A DNA stretch of 64,000 nt from Diplosphaera chodatii (taxonomy: Eukaryota > Chlorophyta > Trebouxiophyceae > Prasiolales > Stichococcaceae), in NCBI GenBank assembly GCA_032358165.1, contig JAALGY010000017.1:1116001-1180000 (forward strand). Reading direction: 5' to 3'. Each line of letters opens with the position of its first letter. The stretch's first letter is position 1. This document shows positions 44,143-55,900 of this stretch, piece by piece. The notes beneath the pieces were generated by a model that worked only from the letters and a program-made list of their open reading frames with translations, did not search any database and was not told where the DNA came from. Both the position numbers and the translations under genes were made by a program.

Positions 44143-46527
44143 ATGGCACTGGCAGCGTCACTCGGGCACCTGTTGCGACGCGGCGCCACCCAGCTCAGCT
44201 TGAGCGCACCTGCGCTCGCTATTGGCGCCCAGCACGCCGGAGTGTCCACCAGCAGCGCAGAAAGGCAGGCGGCCCTGCCGGCACCCATAGACGAGCCAGC
44301 GCCACCACAGCCGTCTGCTGCACCCCAGAACGCCGATTGGAAGCAGGACCTGGGTGCAGTGCGGAACAACTGGACGTGAGTGCGGTGGATCGTGCAACAT
44401 GCGGCGATGCACTCACGGATGCTGTCCTCACACTTACGCATGAGCGGGCGGCCATGTGTGACCTTGGCCATGCACATCATGAAATGACGGCCCGGACATT
44501 TGACAATGCGCAGGCGTCAAGAGATCGCGGCCATCCACGATGCGCCGCTGTTGGACCTGGTATTCCACGCAGCCGCAGTGCACCGCCAGCACAACGACCC
44601 CAGCATGGTGCGGTCCAGGACACGCACGTGCCAAACGTCCTCACGCGCTTGCGTGGACCGTCGAACATATGGCTGACTCTTGAGGATGCGGCCTGGCAGG
44701 TGCAACGCTGCACCCTACTCAGCATCAAGACAGGCGGCTGCCCGGAGACGTGCACCTACTGCTCGCAGTCGTCCTCCTGGAGCAAGAGCACCGGCATGAA
44801 GGCCGAGAAGCTCATGGATCTGGAGGAAGTGTACCAGGTGTTTCGAGTGGGACGACACAGATTGGATGCAGTCGCTCGATAGATCGATGCAGCAAGCTGC
44901 GCTTGCGCTGCAGCGCCCTGCAGCGCGCATGTGGTGGAGGCTCCCTGGTAGTGTGTCGCTGACAAAGCTGCGCGGTCGCGCAGGCAGCGCTGCGGGCCAA
45001 GGCGTCAGGCAGCACGCGCTTCTGCATGGGCGCCGCGTGGCGGGGCCCCACGCAGGTCGGCGCCCGCCAGTGGCAGCGCGTGCTGGACATGGTCACCCGC
45101 ATCCGCGGCCTCGACATGGAGGTGCCCACCGTGCCTGGGGTTTGTCCGTCATCATGCAGGTCTTTGTTGCTGCTGCTGCGACTGGAACCCGTGCGGTGCT
45201 AGTGCACCATGCACACTGGCACATGGCGCGCAAATGTGTGACAGCAGCGCACATGGCTTTGCGTTCGCTCCGCTGTACATCATTCGATGCCGTGTGCTCT
45301 GCAGGTGTGCACCACGCTGGGCATGCTGACGCCGGAGCAGGCGGAGGAGTTGCGGGCGGCGGGGCTGTCGGCGTACAACCACAACCTGGACACCAGCCCC
45401 GAGTTCTACAGCAAAATCACCTCCAGCCGCAAGTACGAGGTGGGCACACCGGGCCATGAGGTCCTCAGCCGTGCCCGTGGCATGTGCTGGTCCGTGCGGA
45501 CATCCCCAGCAGGGTTGCGAGCCACAGCGACTTGCCTACGGCTGGTGGCACTGCGGTGTAGCACCATGTTACTGTGTCACCTGTTCGAGCAGGACCGGCT
45601 GGCGACGCTGAAGGCGGTGCGCGAGGCGGGCGTCAGCGTGTGCGCGGGCGGCATCATCGGCCTGGGCGAGGGCGAGAAGGATCGCGTGGGCCTCATCCAC
45701 CAGGTGCAGCGCCATGAGGCGCTCGCTGGCACAGAGACGTCCCCCTGGCGATGTGTGTTGCAAAACAGTGGTAACACTCTGAACTGCAGAGGCTGCGACA
45801 TGGTAGCAGTGCATCGTGATCTGCACATATTCCTGCGTCAGCAACTGCTTGGCCGCCTGCTCTGCAGCTGGCGACGCTGCCGGAGCACCCGGAGAGCGTG
45901 CCCATCAACGCACTGGTGGCCGTCGCCGGGACACCTCTTGAGGTCTGTCTAGTACATCATGTTCCATCGGTATGGAGCCGCCTGACCCTGACATGTGGCT
46001 TGAGACCTTCTCGATATGATGCCTGCAGCCAGTAATGGGTATGCTATGCCTGCGACCAGGGCCAGCAGCCAGTCAGCGGGCTGGAGCTGGCGCGCGTCAT
46101 CGCGACGGCGCGCATCACCATGCCACGCTCCGTCGTGCGCCTGTCCGCGGGGCGCCTCAACTTCTCCTTCGCCGACCAGGTGGCTGTCGTGAGACACATC
46201 AGCATCGCCTCTGCCCCGGCACGCCATCCTGCAGCAGTCATGTGATAGCAGGTGCGGACACACACAAGACATAGAGAACCAGCAGCCCGTGTGATGACCC
46301 GACAACTTGCTGCACGTCAATAGGCGCTGTGCTTCCTGGCGGGCGCCAACAGCATCTTTGACGGCGACAAGCTGCTGACGACGGCCAACAACGAGCGGTC
46401 GGAGGACCTGGCCATGTTTGAGGCGCTCGGCCTGACGAGCAGACCGGCGTTCCACCCTGCCGGCTACCCTGCTGGTGCGCCAATGTTGAGAGGTTCCTCT
46501 TCAATTGTACTCATGCTAGAAACCTGA
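44143..46527 (+). CDS. BIO2: Biotin synthase (radical SAM, BioB family)
   Basis: Inserts sulfur into dethiobiotin to give biotin. Nine exons close in phase: 44143-44375, 44514-44607, 44700-44837, 44984-45121, 45305-45439, 45593-45703, 45868-45942, 46060-46179 and 46324-46527, giving 415 residues. The first ~45 residues ([20 protein letters not shown] onward) look like a mitochondrial presequence. The radical-SAM motif is CPETCTYC. The [2Fe-2S] ligands expected in the family are present: Cys in [17 protein letters not shown] and [11 protein letters not shown], and Arg in VRLSAGR. Other family blocks are [33 protein letters not shown] and [11 protein letters not shown]. The start is the ATG at 44143, just before the presequence. 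This is the fourth gene of the biotin block. Confidence 0.95.
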
Positions 46528-46861
46528 AGCTAGGAAGTGAAAAGCATGCAGGGACCCATCAACAAGTCTGCGGTGTTGATGGGTGTGCACCTGTGTATGT
46601 AGGTGCGCCGTCAACAGATGGCTCCGAGTTTGGGCACCTGCCCACAGCCGCCGCACCGCAGGCAGCAGTGGTGACTGCCTAGGCCGTCAACTTGCACTGC
46701 CAAATCGTTGCTTCGGTGGCATTGCCATGTGAAGGCTGTACTTGATATTTTACGGTAGAGTTGCTCGCTTTGATCAAGCTGTGAGCTCTTACAGCGGGCA
46801 GACAGCCTGACTGATATAGCTAGGTACAACCAGTAGCAGCAACTAGCAAACCACGAACGAT
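46528..46861. other. Convergent intergenic region
   Basis: About 330 bases lie between the stops of biotin synthase (plus) and the phosphatase-kinase gene (minus). No gene is seen. Confidence 0.4.
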
Positions 46862-49800
46862 TCAGCACCATCCCTCCGTTTCTTCAATCTCTTTTGCACC
46901 TGCCACATCAGGACACTTATAGCTCTGGTGTGCACTGATGTCAGTGGTGAAGTAGGCATGGCGCAGCGCAGCAGCAGCCGTTGGCCGCGAAGCAGGGTTC
47001 CAGTGCAGCAGCCGTCGCAACAGCCGCACTCCGAGCGCTGACAGACCCCGCTTCGCCGGACTTCTTTGCGACAGCATCTGCAACCCCAGGACACATCACT
47101 TGTAATCCTGTGCAGCTCACTTTGCAACCAATTACCAGGATGCTCCCAACAAAGCCTCACCGCATCTGATGCATGTCATGCCATGCAAACACTGGCATCA
47201 TGGGCCAAGGGAACAGTGGGGGACTCGATGTGCCTACTTGCAGCACAGCCTCGTCCGTGCAGCTCCACGAGACTGGGAGGGTGTCGCCACTGTGTTTGCT
47301 ACTCGGCTCCTGTTCCGCTGCTTGTGGGGTTGGCCCTGCGGCCGCTGCTGCTGCTGCCACACGCTCAGCCGCAGGGTCTGACGAGATGCTTCGAGTGGCT
47401 GGATTGTTGCTGCTGCCATCTGAGCTCCGAGGGCCATCTCCGCTGCTGCTTGCATGGCTGCTGCCACTGCTGTGCAGCGGCTGCGGTGGGTAGATGCACA
47501 GCTCCATGAGGCCCCGCAGAAGCAGTGCTGCGGCTGCATCGGCTGCCGGCAGGTCGGCAAGTCTGAGGCGGTGTTCCAGAAGCGCCTGGGTCCGGCCGTC
47601 AACCTGAAGATGCCATTGTCCTTAGAGAGACTTGGATCACCAAAGCACAGAGCGAATGCCAGTCTATGGCATACAGGTGCTTCGTGGAAACAAAAACTCG
47701 TATCCTGAGCGGCCATGTGCTACACACTACTTGCCTGGAACACATGTGGTGTGCCGAGCAGCAGCTCGAGCCACAGGACACCAACGCTCCACATGTCATA
47801 TGGCCACAACCGCTTGGGCTGCAGGAATGCAACGTTCCTTGTGTCGCGCATTCGATCACATGTGAGTGGCGAACTTCGTGGGTCAGGCACATGATAGTGA
47901 AGATTTCAGTCCAAGTGAACCCCCTCAATGACTGGCAGCCACCCACGTGCCGGCCTCCAAGCCAGTAGATGCCGATGCGGGCTTCTGGCGGTGCGTACAT
48001 CTCAGTCTGTTGGTCAGCTGACGGACCGTCTGAACCATACAGATGCTCCAGGGCATATGCATCCACTGCAGAGCCAAAGTCAATGAGCCTCAAGTGTGGC
48101 GCCTGCTGCTGGTCCCCTGCAAGGCACCATACCATCTCATCAGCTACTCCATCGCACATGGTCTGGACCATCCTGCAGAGCGATTTGTGAGCACCACCTG
48201 CATGCGTCATGTGCTCGGACAGCAGCAAGTTCTCGGGCTTGATGTCGCGGTGGGACACGTTGCTGGCGTGCACAGCTGCCAGCGCCGCCAGTGTCTGCCG
48301 AAGCAAATCCCTCATCAGCAGGTCGCCCTGCAACATGCAGTATGCAGCAAATGTCCAACCAGCTGATGGGTGAGTGGTGTGTCCCTGGAAATAACATCAT
48401 CCTTGCCTGCATGTGCTGGGCAGGACCATTGCAACCACCAACCTTTGCGTCCCTTCGCATTGTCCACCACCAGCTGCTCTGCTGCACCATCTCTGCATGC
48501 TGCTCCTTGGCCCCTTCACTTTGGCCGCCGCTGCCGGGTCGCAGGGCATGGCCATACATCATCGAGTGCAGCGAGCGGCCCTCATCGCTGAACACCTGCG
48601 ACAGGCAACCGACTGTGCAGCTTCTAATGCACACACTGGCAGCCACATCAACACGAGGCGCACAGCAGGCCAGGATGCATGCCGAAGGCGCACCAGCCAG
48701 AGGTCATGCTCTGGAGTCTCGAATGATTCCACGAAGCGGGCGATGTGCGAGAGGCCAGCAGACGAGGCGTTGGGCTTGCAGCCGCTGCTGCCGTGCCGCT
48801 GGATGCACCTGGCCTGGCGCGCCTGCTGGTCGCGGAACATGGCGCCAAAGTACGCCTCCCTGAGCCCCGACAGCCGCACCTGCCAAAGCCATATGCGGCT
48901 TGGAGCACACATCAGCTGCACGTGGGATGAGAGCATCGCAAGTGTGGTCCACTAAAAGTAGCAGCTGCCAGTACGCATGTATCAGCACACCATCGAACGG
49001 ATGGGCTCACATCCATGCCCTGCTCCACCATGAGGCGCTTGAGCACGAACTGCTGCCCGCCGCTGCCGTCGCTCGCCCCCTGGTGCCCCCGCCGCACCCC
49101 CCGCCACACTGCAGTCACAGCAGCAGATGTTGCAGCATTCAGATGGGTTGCACACCGACGGCCAATGAACGCTGTCAGGGTTGCGTGTGCTGTCAACATG
49201 CCCATCCTTTGAGGCTGACCTTCGCCAAAGTGGCCGCGCGCAAAGCTGTCCTGCAGGCTGTAGTCACGCAGTTGCTGGACCTCCTGACTGTCCCTTGTGC
49301 TGTAGCTGCTGCAGTAATCAGTCTGTTCAGCCTGGGCTGTGGCCGCCAGTGAGCTTGCGTCACCAGCTGAGCTCCCAGGCTCCTGCCCTGTGCGCATCGG
49401 CAGCCCAGCCAGCACCTGAACAAGCGCCGACGCTGCCGGGGCAAGCTGAGGAAGTGTTGCTGCCGGGTGCAGGTCAGCCGCACAGAACCCCTCGATGCTG
49501 CTGCTGGGCCCCGCGTCCAGCCAGCGCTGCGCAAGGGCGTGGTCGGCGCCCCAGTCGCCGGGCTGCCACTCTGACGGTAGGCTCCTGCCGCCGATGCTCC
49601 GCAGGCCGCCTGACATGCCGCGGTGTGGCAACCGCTGCGGCAGCGCTGTCAGCTGCTCGACCAGTTCGTAGCCGTGGGCCGCGCCGTCCGGGACCACCAC
49701 CTTGCCGGCGTATGGCGCTGTGCTCCTGCGGTTTGCCGTCCTCGTTGCTGTGGCTGGAGCGCTGGAGACCGCCGTGTTGCTGCTACCTGTCTCGTCGTCC

Positions 49801-51688
49801 CTGTAGCCAGTCAACGCCAAGCTCTAGCAGCAGCATGTTGAACAGAGGATGTGAAGCGTGCAGGTATTCGCTGCATAAGCCCCGGGCGTGCGTGGACCAT
49901 GGCAACACATCCTTTGCGCAGCCGTGCACCTCTGAAGCGGAATGACGAGGACCGCGATGTTGTCGAGAGCCGTGCGGTCATGCGCAGCCTGCTGCAGAGT
50001 CTCCGCTATCTGCTGCGCCTGGCGTGGAGCCCGGCGCTGCGTCGCCCCACAGCAGTCCTCGCATGCAACGAGGCCCGGCTTGGGGCGGCAGGGTGCGCTG
50101 CGCGCCAGCTGCTGGGCTTCTGCCGAAGGCAGCGCTGCCGGCGTCGGCGGCACAGCTGCATCGTCGACTGGGCCGAGGGGAAGCGCAGTTGCCTGCTGCT
50201 GTGGCTCAATTGGCAGCGGCCTGCCGTCTGCTGCAGCTGTGGCTGTGGCGCATATCTCATCGGGGCTGAGCTTCTCCAGCAAGCCATCAGACGCAAGGAT
50301 CAGGAATCTGTCGCCTGCAGCGCACATGAAGAGCCATGCTGATTGCACAAAGAGTCGGTCCCGACTCTTTGTGCTGCATTCTGCTGTGAGCAACACTACC
50401 AACACTACCGCAGGAAAAGGCGTGCCTGAGGAGATGTTGCGCCAGGGGCTGAACTCTGGCTCTGAAATGAGGCCGACAGTACGGTAGGGCAGGTCGCCAA
50501 TGGCACGGGACAGCATCAACTCCCCCAGCAGCCGTGGCCGCCCATCTGCACAGACGAGCCAGCAATGCTGCTACAGACGGAAAATGCATTAGGTGGATGA
50601 GTGGTGATGATGCCCAAATTGCGGCAGTGCAGGCAGCAAGCAGCAGGATTTGTCCGACCTGCGGTCGTTTTGACCCAGCCGCCCGCCTCCTCAATCCGCC
50701 GCTTCTCGTCCTGTTGATCGGGGCTGTGCAGCGCGGACAGCACCTCGGCCCGCGCGGCATGCTCTGCCTGTGTGCCAGCTGCCGCCCTCCCTGTGGCAGG
50801 TGCTGCAGCTGCTCCCAAGTTGAGTGCCGCGCCTCCATCTGGTCTGGACGCGACATCAGCGGCTCCACAGCTGGCGCCGCAGCCGCACAGGATGGCATAC
50901 GAGTCGCCAATGCTGCCAATTAGGAAGCGCTGCCCGCATAGCAGTGCAAACACGGCGGTGGTGCCGCCAGCAAGGCCCTCTGCCCTTGCACGCCCGAGAA
51001 ACGCTGCATCGGTGCTGACGACAGCAGCCCGCAGGGCAACCACGATCGCATCCTCTTTCCAGGTCCCTGACCTGCACGCACACAGGCAGGGTGAGTGCTG
51101 ACGGCTGCTGCGGCGACTGACGACCAAAGCACCTGCGTCACCCATGTGACTTCATCCTCCGCACCTGGCAAGGCCCTCCGCACCTGGCAAGGCCCGCCAG
51201 CTCCTGCGCTACTGCGCCCGGCAGGTGCTGTGACACATAGTCAACAGCAGCCTCTCCCTCATGACCGTCCAACACGCCATAGAAGCTGCGTGAGATCAGT
51301 GATGATGCACTGCATCAGTGTGATGCTGACCATGCGCGTGCGGCAAATGGGTTGGGCTTGAGCCATACATTTGGCGGTGTTGATGTCCATTTGCACTAAG
51401 TAACACAAACTGACCTGCAGTTGGCTGTCGCAGGTACGCTTGGCATGCAAACCACCCGGTCTTCCATCTGCAAGCCAGCATTTGTGCAAGTTCCATGGTG
51501 TTGTCATGCAGGAAATGTAAACATGTGCGGGAGAAACACATAGCAATGCGCAGGGTGAGCTGATCACCCTTGCTCTCCTTCCTCGTCGCATCGAGACCCC
51601 CACATGGCTGCACTCTGTTGCTAGCTGGCGCGCCTGAGGCTGCCACAATACCCTCCGCAATGTGCACAGCGCAACAACAGCAGCACAT
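46862..51688 (-). CDS. Protein phosphatase 2C fused to a serine/threonine protein kinase
   Basis: The N-terminal half is a PP2C phosphatase: FYGVLDGHEGEAAVDYV (51290-51184), GGTTAVFALLCGQ, IGDSYAIL, RIEEAGGWV, LSRAIGDLPYR, RFLILASDGLLEKLS and DNIAVLVIPLQ (to about 49945). A GT-AG junction can carry the frame across 49940-49805 into a Ser/Ala-rich linker and a kinase domain: VLKRLM (ATP lysine), VSHRDIKPENLLLSE, LIDFGSAVD, MYAPPEA, YDMWSVGVLWLELLLGTPH and RLLRRLLHWNPASRPTAAA, with stop at 46862. All catalytic residues of both domains that I can check are present. Plants have PP2C-kinase proteins of this order (At3g63340 type). The 5' end is uncertain: an ATG at 51688 precedes a Cys-rich, then HIAEGIVAASGAP segment, but further exons may exist. 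The alternative is two adjacent genes; I favour one because I see no plausible stop and restart between them. Confidence 0.75.
50345..50374. repeat. Perfect inverted repeat in a PP2C intron
   Basis: Perfect 14-base arms at 50345-50358 and 50361-50374, with only two bases between, lie in non-coding sequence between phosphatase exons. Confidence 0.8.
51158..51195 (-). repeat. 19-base tandem duplication spanning a 5' splice site
   Basis: Two exact copies of a 19-base unit (51158-51176 and 51177-51195) each contain CCAG|GTGCGG on the minus strand. The exon-proximal donor (exon end 51184) keeps the PP2C frame with the next exon; the second (exon end 51165) would shift it. Confidence 0.85.
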
Positions 51689-52921
51689 AAAGCCGTCCAG
51701 CAACACAGCACTCCGTATACACGCATGCGAGCAGCATCCTAGGTCAAGCTTCTTTGTTAGCGATGGATATGTAAAGCGATGGGGACATACATCGTGATTT
51801 GATGCAATGCAGTGCCCGTACTGAACGATCAGCCTTGTACGGTGATCATTGACACCCATGCGATGTGTTGGGTGGGATGTGCTGACTGCTCACGCCGATT
51901 TAGCGGTCCTCACGTTAGATATGCCTTACACCCGTGAACCACGAGAAACTGAACCTTGGCTGTGTGCTGTGGGTGCAGTAACAGAGGCGAACGAGTTGTT
52001 CATTGCCGCTCTGCTGTTGTTCAGACAGCAACAGCGGCACGCAGAAGGCTGTCCAGAGGAGCAAAAGTAATATATCTGTCATCTTACATGTTGGGGTGTG
52101 GCAACAACAATATGTCGGACGCACGCCAACGCAGTGCTCTCGATACCAAACCAGCAGCTGAGAGGCCCACTGGGCACAACAGAACAGTGCGCCACGGCAG
52201 GCCTCCCAAGCATGGATGAGTAAATCAAACCAAACAGTGCGAAGAATATGTCCCTGATGGCAGACACCGTGAAGAGATGCGCTTCTCCCACAACTTCCGA
52301 GTGTGAATGCAATAGCATGGCCAGGACGTGCAAGGCTTGGTCAAGCAGGCATGCATGTCATGCCCGCTTGACCATGGGCCAGTCGATCCAGGACATCGCC
52401 ATGTCATGTGTTCCCTGCTGTCGAGCACAGCACCGGTGCAGCTGCTGCAGGTGCTGGCTACTCGTCAACTCCAGGTATCGCCAGAAGGATGGCGTGCTTG
52501 GTCGTACAGTGCCCATTCACCTCCACAATGACTTGTAAATCAAATCACGAAGTGCCTGATCCGCCGAGCTCTGGCCGTCGCCATGTCACTCCGGGGAAGC
52601 GACTGACATGGCGACAGCTCGAGCAGGAAAGATTTTGCTTGCATGCTGGGTGCAAGTCTTCAGAACGCTGGTGAGCAGCCTGCTGCCAGCCTTTATTGTG
52701 TGCCGTCATGCTCTGCAGCGCCTGCTGCGCTGGACCGTGCCGCGTGCTGCCTGCTGCGCGACCACCATGATGTTGTGTCTTGTTGAGAGTTGCTGCAGCG
52801 GCATGTGCTCAGGCGTCTGCTGCCACCTGGTCCAGGGCGCAGGAATGCAGCCGCTTCCGTGGCGGCACTGCAGAGGAGTGGCAAGCAACCATCAATTTCC
52901 TGATGACCCATAGTCAAGGCA
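51689..52921. other. Intergenic region
   Basis: About 1.2 kb lies between the phosphatase-kinase 5' end and the 3' part of the CCA1-like gene, both on minus. It may contain a last exon of the CCA1-like gene, 5' exons of the kinase gene and its promoter. An imperfect inverted repeat lies at 52338-52374. No confident coding exon is seen. Confidence 0.35.
52338..52374. repeat. Inverted repeat, 16-base arms
   Basis: Arms at 52338-52353 and 52359-52374 match with one mismatch and a 5-base loop. They lie in intergenic DNA. Confidence 0.75.
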
Positions 52922-55900
52922 CTACAGGCAGACAGGAGCCCAAGAAAAGAAACGGCAAGCAGCAACCCCACAGGACTCGAGAGCACGTCCACACAGGGGA
53001 CGTGCGCAGGACAGAGCAGCTGCCATGCACACCATGGCCATACAGAAGACATGACGCTCACCATCAAAACGTGGGCCGGAGATGGTGCGCTTGAGCACGC
53101 CGCTGTCACTGCGGTATGGCTGGAAGCCGGAAATGGTGGATGCATTGCTGCTGCGGCCGCTGCCGCCGCTCGCAGCCACGTCGCGGTCCTTCGGCCCAAG
53201 AGGCACCATTCCTGCGCCGCTGCCTCCGCTGCCGCTCCTCAGAGTCACCTCGACTGCCGCCGCGAGCTTGAAGGCCGGGCGGACGGGGGAGGGGCGGTTG
53301 GCACGGGGCCGGGACGGCATGCGCTCGAGCAGCGCCCGGTCCCCGGGGCTGCCGCTGCCATCGCTGGGGCTGCCGCTCACATCCCGGGGACTCCTGCTGC
53401 CGCCCCGCATGCCCCCACTGCGGCCAGACATTGCCTGCAGACAATCGTGGGCATACAGCTCAGATTATGGACTGAGTGCGCGGGTGACGGCAGACCTCAT
53501 GCGCACGTCAGGTGCCAGCACCTACAGCAGACATATCCATGGGGTCAAAACAGCTGCAATAGTCACCTGGTTGGCTGGGCCGGGCTCCCGGAAGGAGGGC
53601 GGCGGGGTCTTCTGGGACGCGGGCTCGAAGGCAGAGTGCTGCTGCTGGCCTGGCTGCGGGCGCGGCCCGTCAATGTGGTTATTCTCATACTGCTCGGCTG
53701 CCTGCCGCTGCGACGCCAGGCGATCCAGCTGCAGCGCAGCCTGCCTCTGGGCCTGGAGCTGCTCCAGCAACACCTGCACGTGGGGTGTCCACATGAGTCA
53801 GCCAACTCTGCCACAGACAGCCCCTTGAACCACCCTGCGAGCTTGCGCTGCAACACAGTGCGTGCCTCAAAGCTAGAGACTACATGCAGATCCCAACCGG
53901 CATTAACATCTACCTGCTGCTGCAGTGCGCGGCTGCTATTGAAAAGCGGGCCCATGGGCAGGATGCCGCTGCTGCCCTGCAATTGCGCGGCTGCTGCCGG
54001 CCAGGCAGGGTTGCCGACACCCGCACTGGCCAGTGCAGCAAGCGCTGCAGAATTCAGGCCGTTGGGGCTGAACGTCTGGCTGACGGCTGCTGCTTGCAGC
54101 AGGAGCGGGTTTGCCATGCCCTGCTGAGCCGCCAGCGCCTGCGGGCAGCGCGCATGGTTTCACACACTGACATTCTACATAACCAGGGTTCCTGATCACA
54201 CAATGAAACGAGATGCTGCGTACACCTCCAGCATGATCGGTACATGGGGACAGGTAGCTGAGCCTGACCTGCATGCCGGGGTTCCAGCCGCTCAGGTTGG
54301 CGCTCGCAGCAGCCACGGCAGCAGAGCTGGGCGGCATCATGCCCGCAGCATTGGTAAGGCCCTGATCGTTGAGGAGGAGACAACGTGAGACACTTCGGCC
54401 GAGCAGCTGGTCGACACACAGCAGCACGGCAGGAGTACCATTTCTGACTGCTCCTCAAGGCACCAGGGTTCTTCTATCCAAGTCTGCAGTCGCGTATGCT
54501 GTGGGGTTGCACACCTGCAGAGCCGCCAGCTGTGCGGTGGAGGTGCGGGCGTGGGGGTGTGCCTGCGCATGCGCGTGCGCATGGGCCTTGCCAGCGCACT
54601 GCTCAGGGTCGGGCGCACGCTGCCCGGGCATCAGCTTGCGGGGCGCCTTGCTGGTGCCATCACCTGATGCACACAGAAGGGTGGTGAGTATATTTGAGGG
54701 CCAGTGTGTGCGCAGAGGGCTTGGGAGGCCTGCTGTGCTGGTGGACAATGGCAGCATGGTGCATCCTCGTACATGTGCATATTGATGGCACCAGCACAGA
54801 CAGTGTTGCACTCCCACCGTCCTCACCACTGGGAGCTGGTGGTGAAGGCTTGCGAGCATCGTCACCCCCATCTGATGAGCCGTTGCCATTGCCACTGCCA
54901 TTGCTGGCATTCAGGCCATCGCTTGATCCATTGCCTGTGTGGTACGGCTTGGTGTCAACTGCCGCTCAACGATGGACAACCAGCTGTGGTCAACACACAG
55001 AACTGCTGCACATGTCGCAGAGCATGCAGGGGAAATTTACACAAAGCAGCCATGAGCGCACCAGTGGGGTTGGAGCCGTAGCCCTCAGCCTTGTCGGAGT
55101 CCTCATCACCAAAGCCATTCTTGACCAGCAGGCTGCCCTGTGACCCATCTGAGCCAGCATCGCCAGCGGGCGGGGAGCTGGACGGCTGGCCGCTGCGATC
55201 TGCAGCTGCTGCAGCGTCCTTGCCGCGTGAGGCGCTGCCGCTGCTCTGCTGGCGCGACGGCAGCATGAAGTTGTCGAATGATGCCAGGCCGGAGGTGCCG
55301 CCGTGTGTGCCGCTGCCGCCGTTGCCAGTGGCCTCGCTCACCCCGCGGCGCGCGCGCAGCTTGCCTGCCCGCTCGGCACGCCGGTTAGAGATGTCTGGGG
55401 AGGCTGGCTTGAAGGGAGGCTTGAACAAGTGCGAATGATTCATGGGGGCCACCGGCGGCATGCCCAGCTGCTGCTGCTGCTGCGGCAGCTGCTGCACGTC
55501 TGGCTGGCCGGCGCTGACAGCCGCGGCCTGCAGCAGTGCAGCGATGGGCAGGTTCGCCCATTGTGGCGGCACCGACGCCGCCCGTGCGTCAGTGCGTCCA
55601 GCCATGCTGAGGGCGGCCGGGTTGAGGCCGCCAGGGCCGAAGGTGGCAGCCCGAGCAAGCTGCATGGTGCGGCCAGCAGCAGCAGCAGACGCGGCCGCGG
55701 CAGCTGCAGCAGCACCGCTCCCAGCCAACAGGTCGGTGCCGCTGCCAGTGCGGAGGGTGACAGCACCCGGGAGGCGGCCAGCGCCAAGACTGGGCCCCGA
55801 GCGCGTCTCGCGGGACTGCGTCTCCCGGCTGCAGGCAGAGTCCCCATCGTTCTCGCTGCCAGGCTGGCTGGGCACACGCAGCGGGCCTGGGGCCTGGCCC

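Noticed and set aside
32680..46527. Recent bacterial origin of the biotin cluster
   Set aside because: All genes have many spliceosomal introns, a plant-type BIO3-BIO1 fusion and organelle targeting signals.
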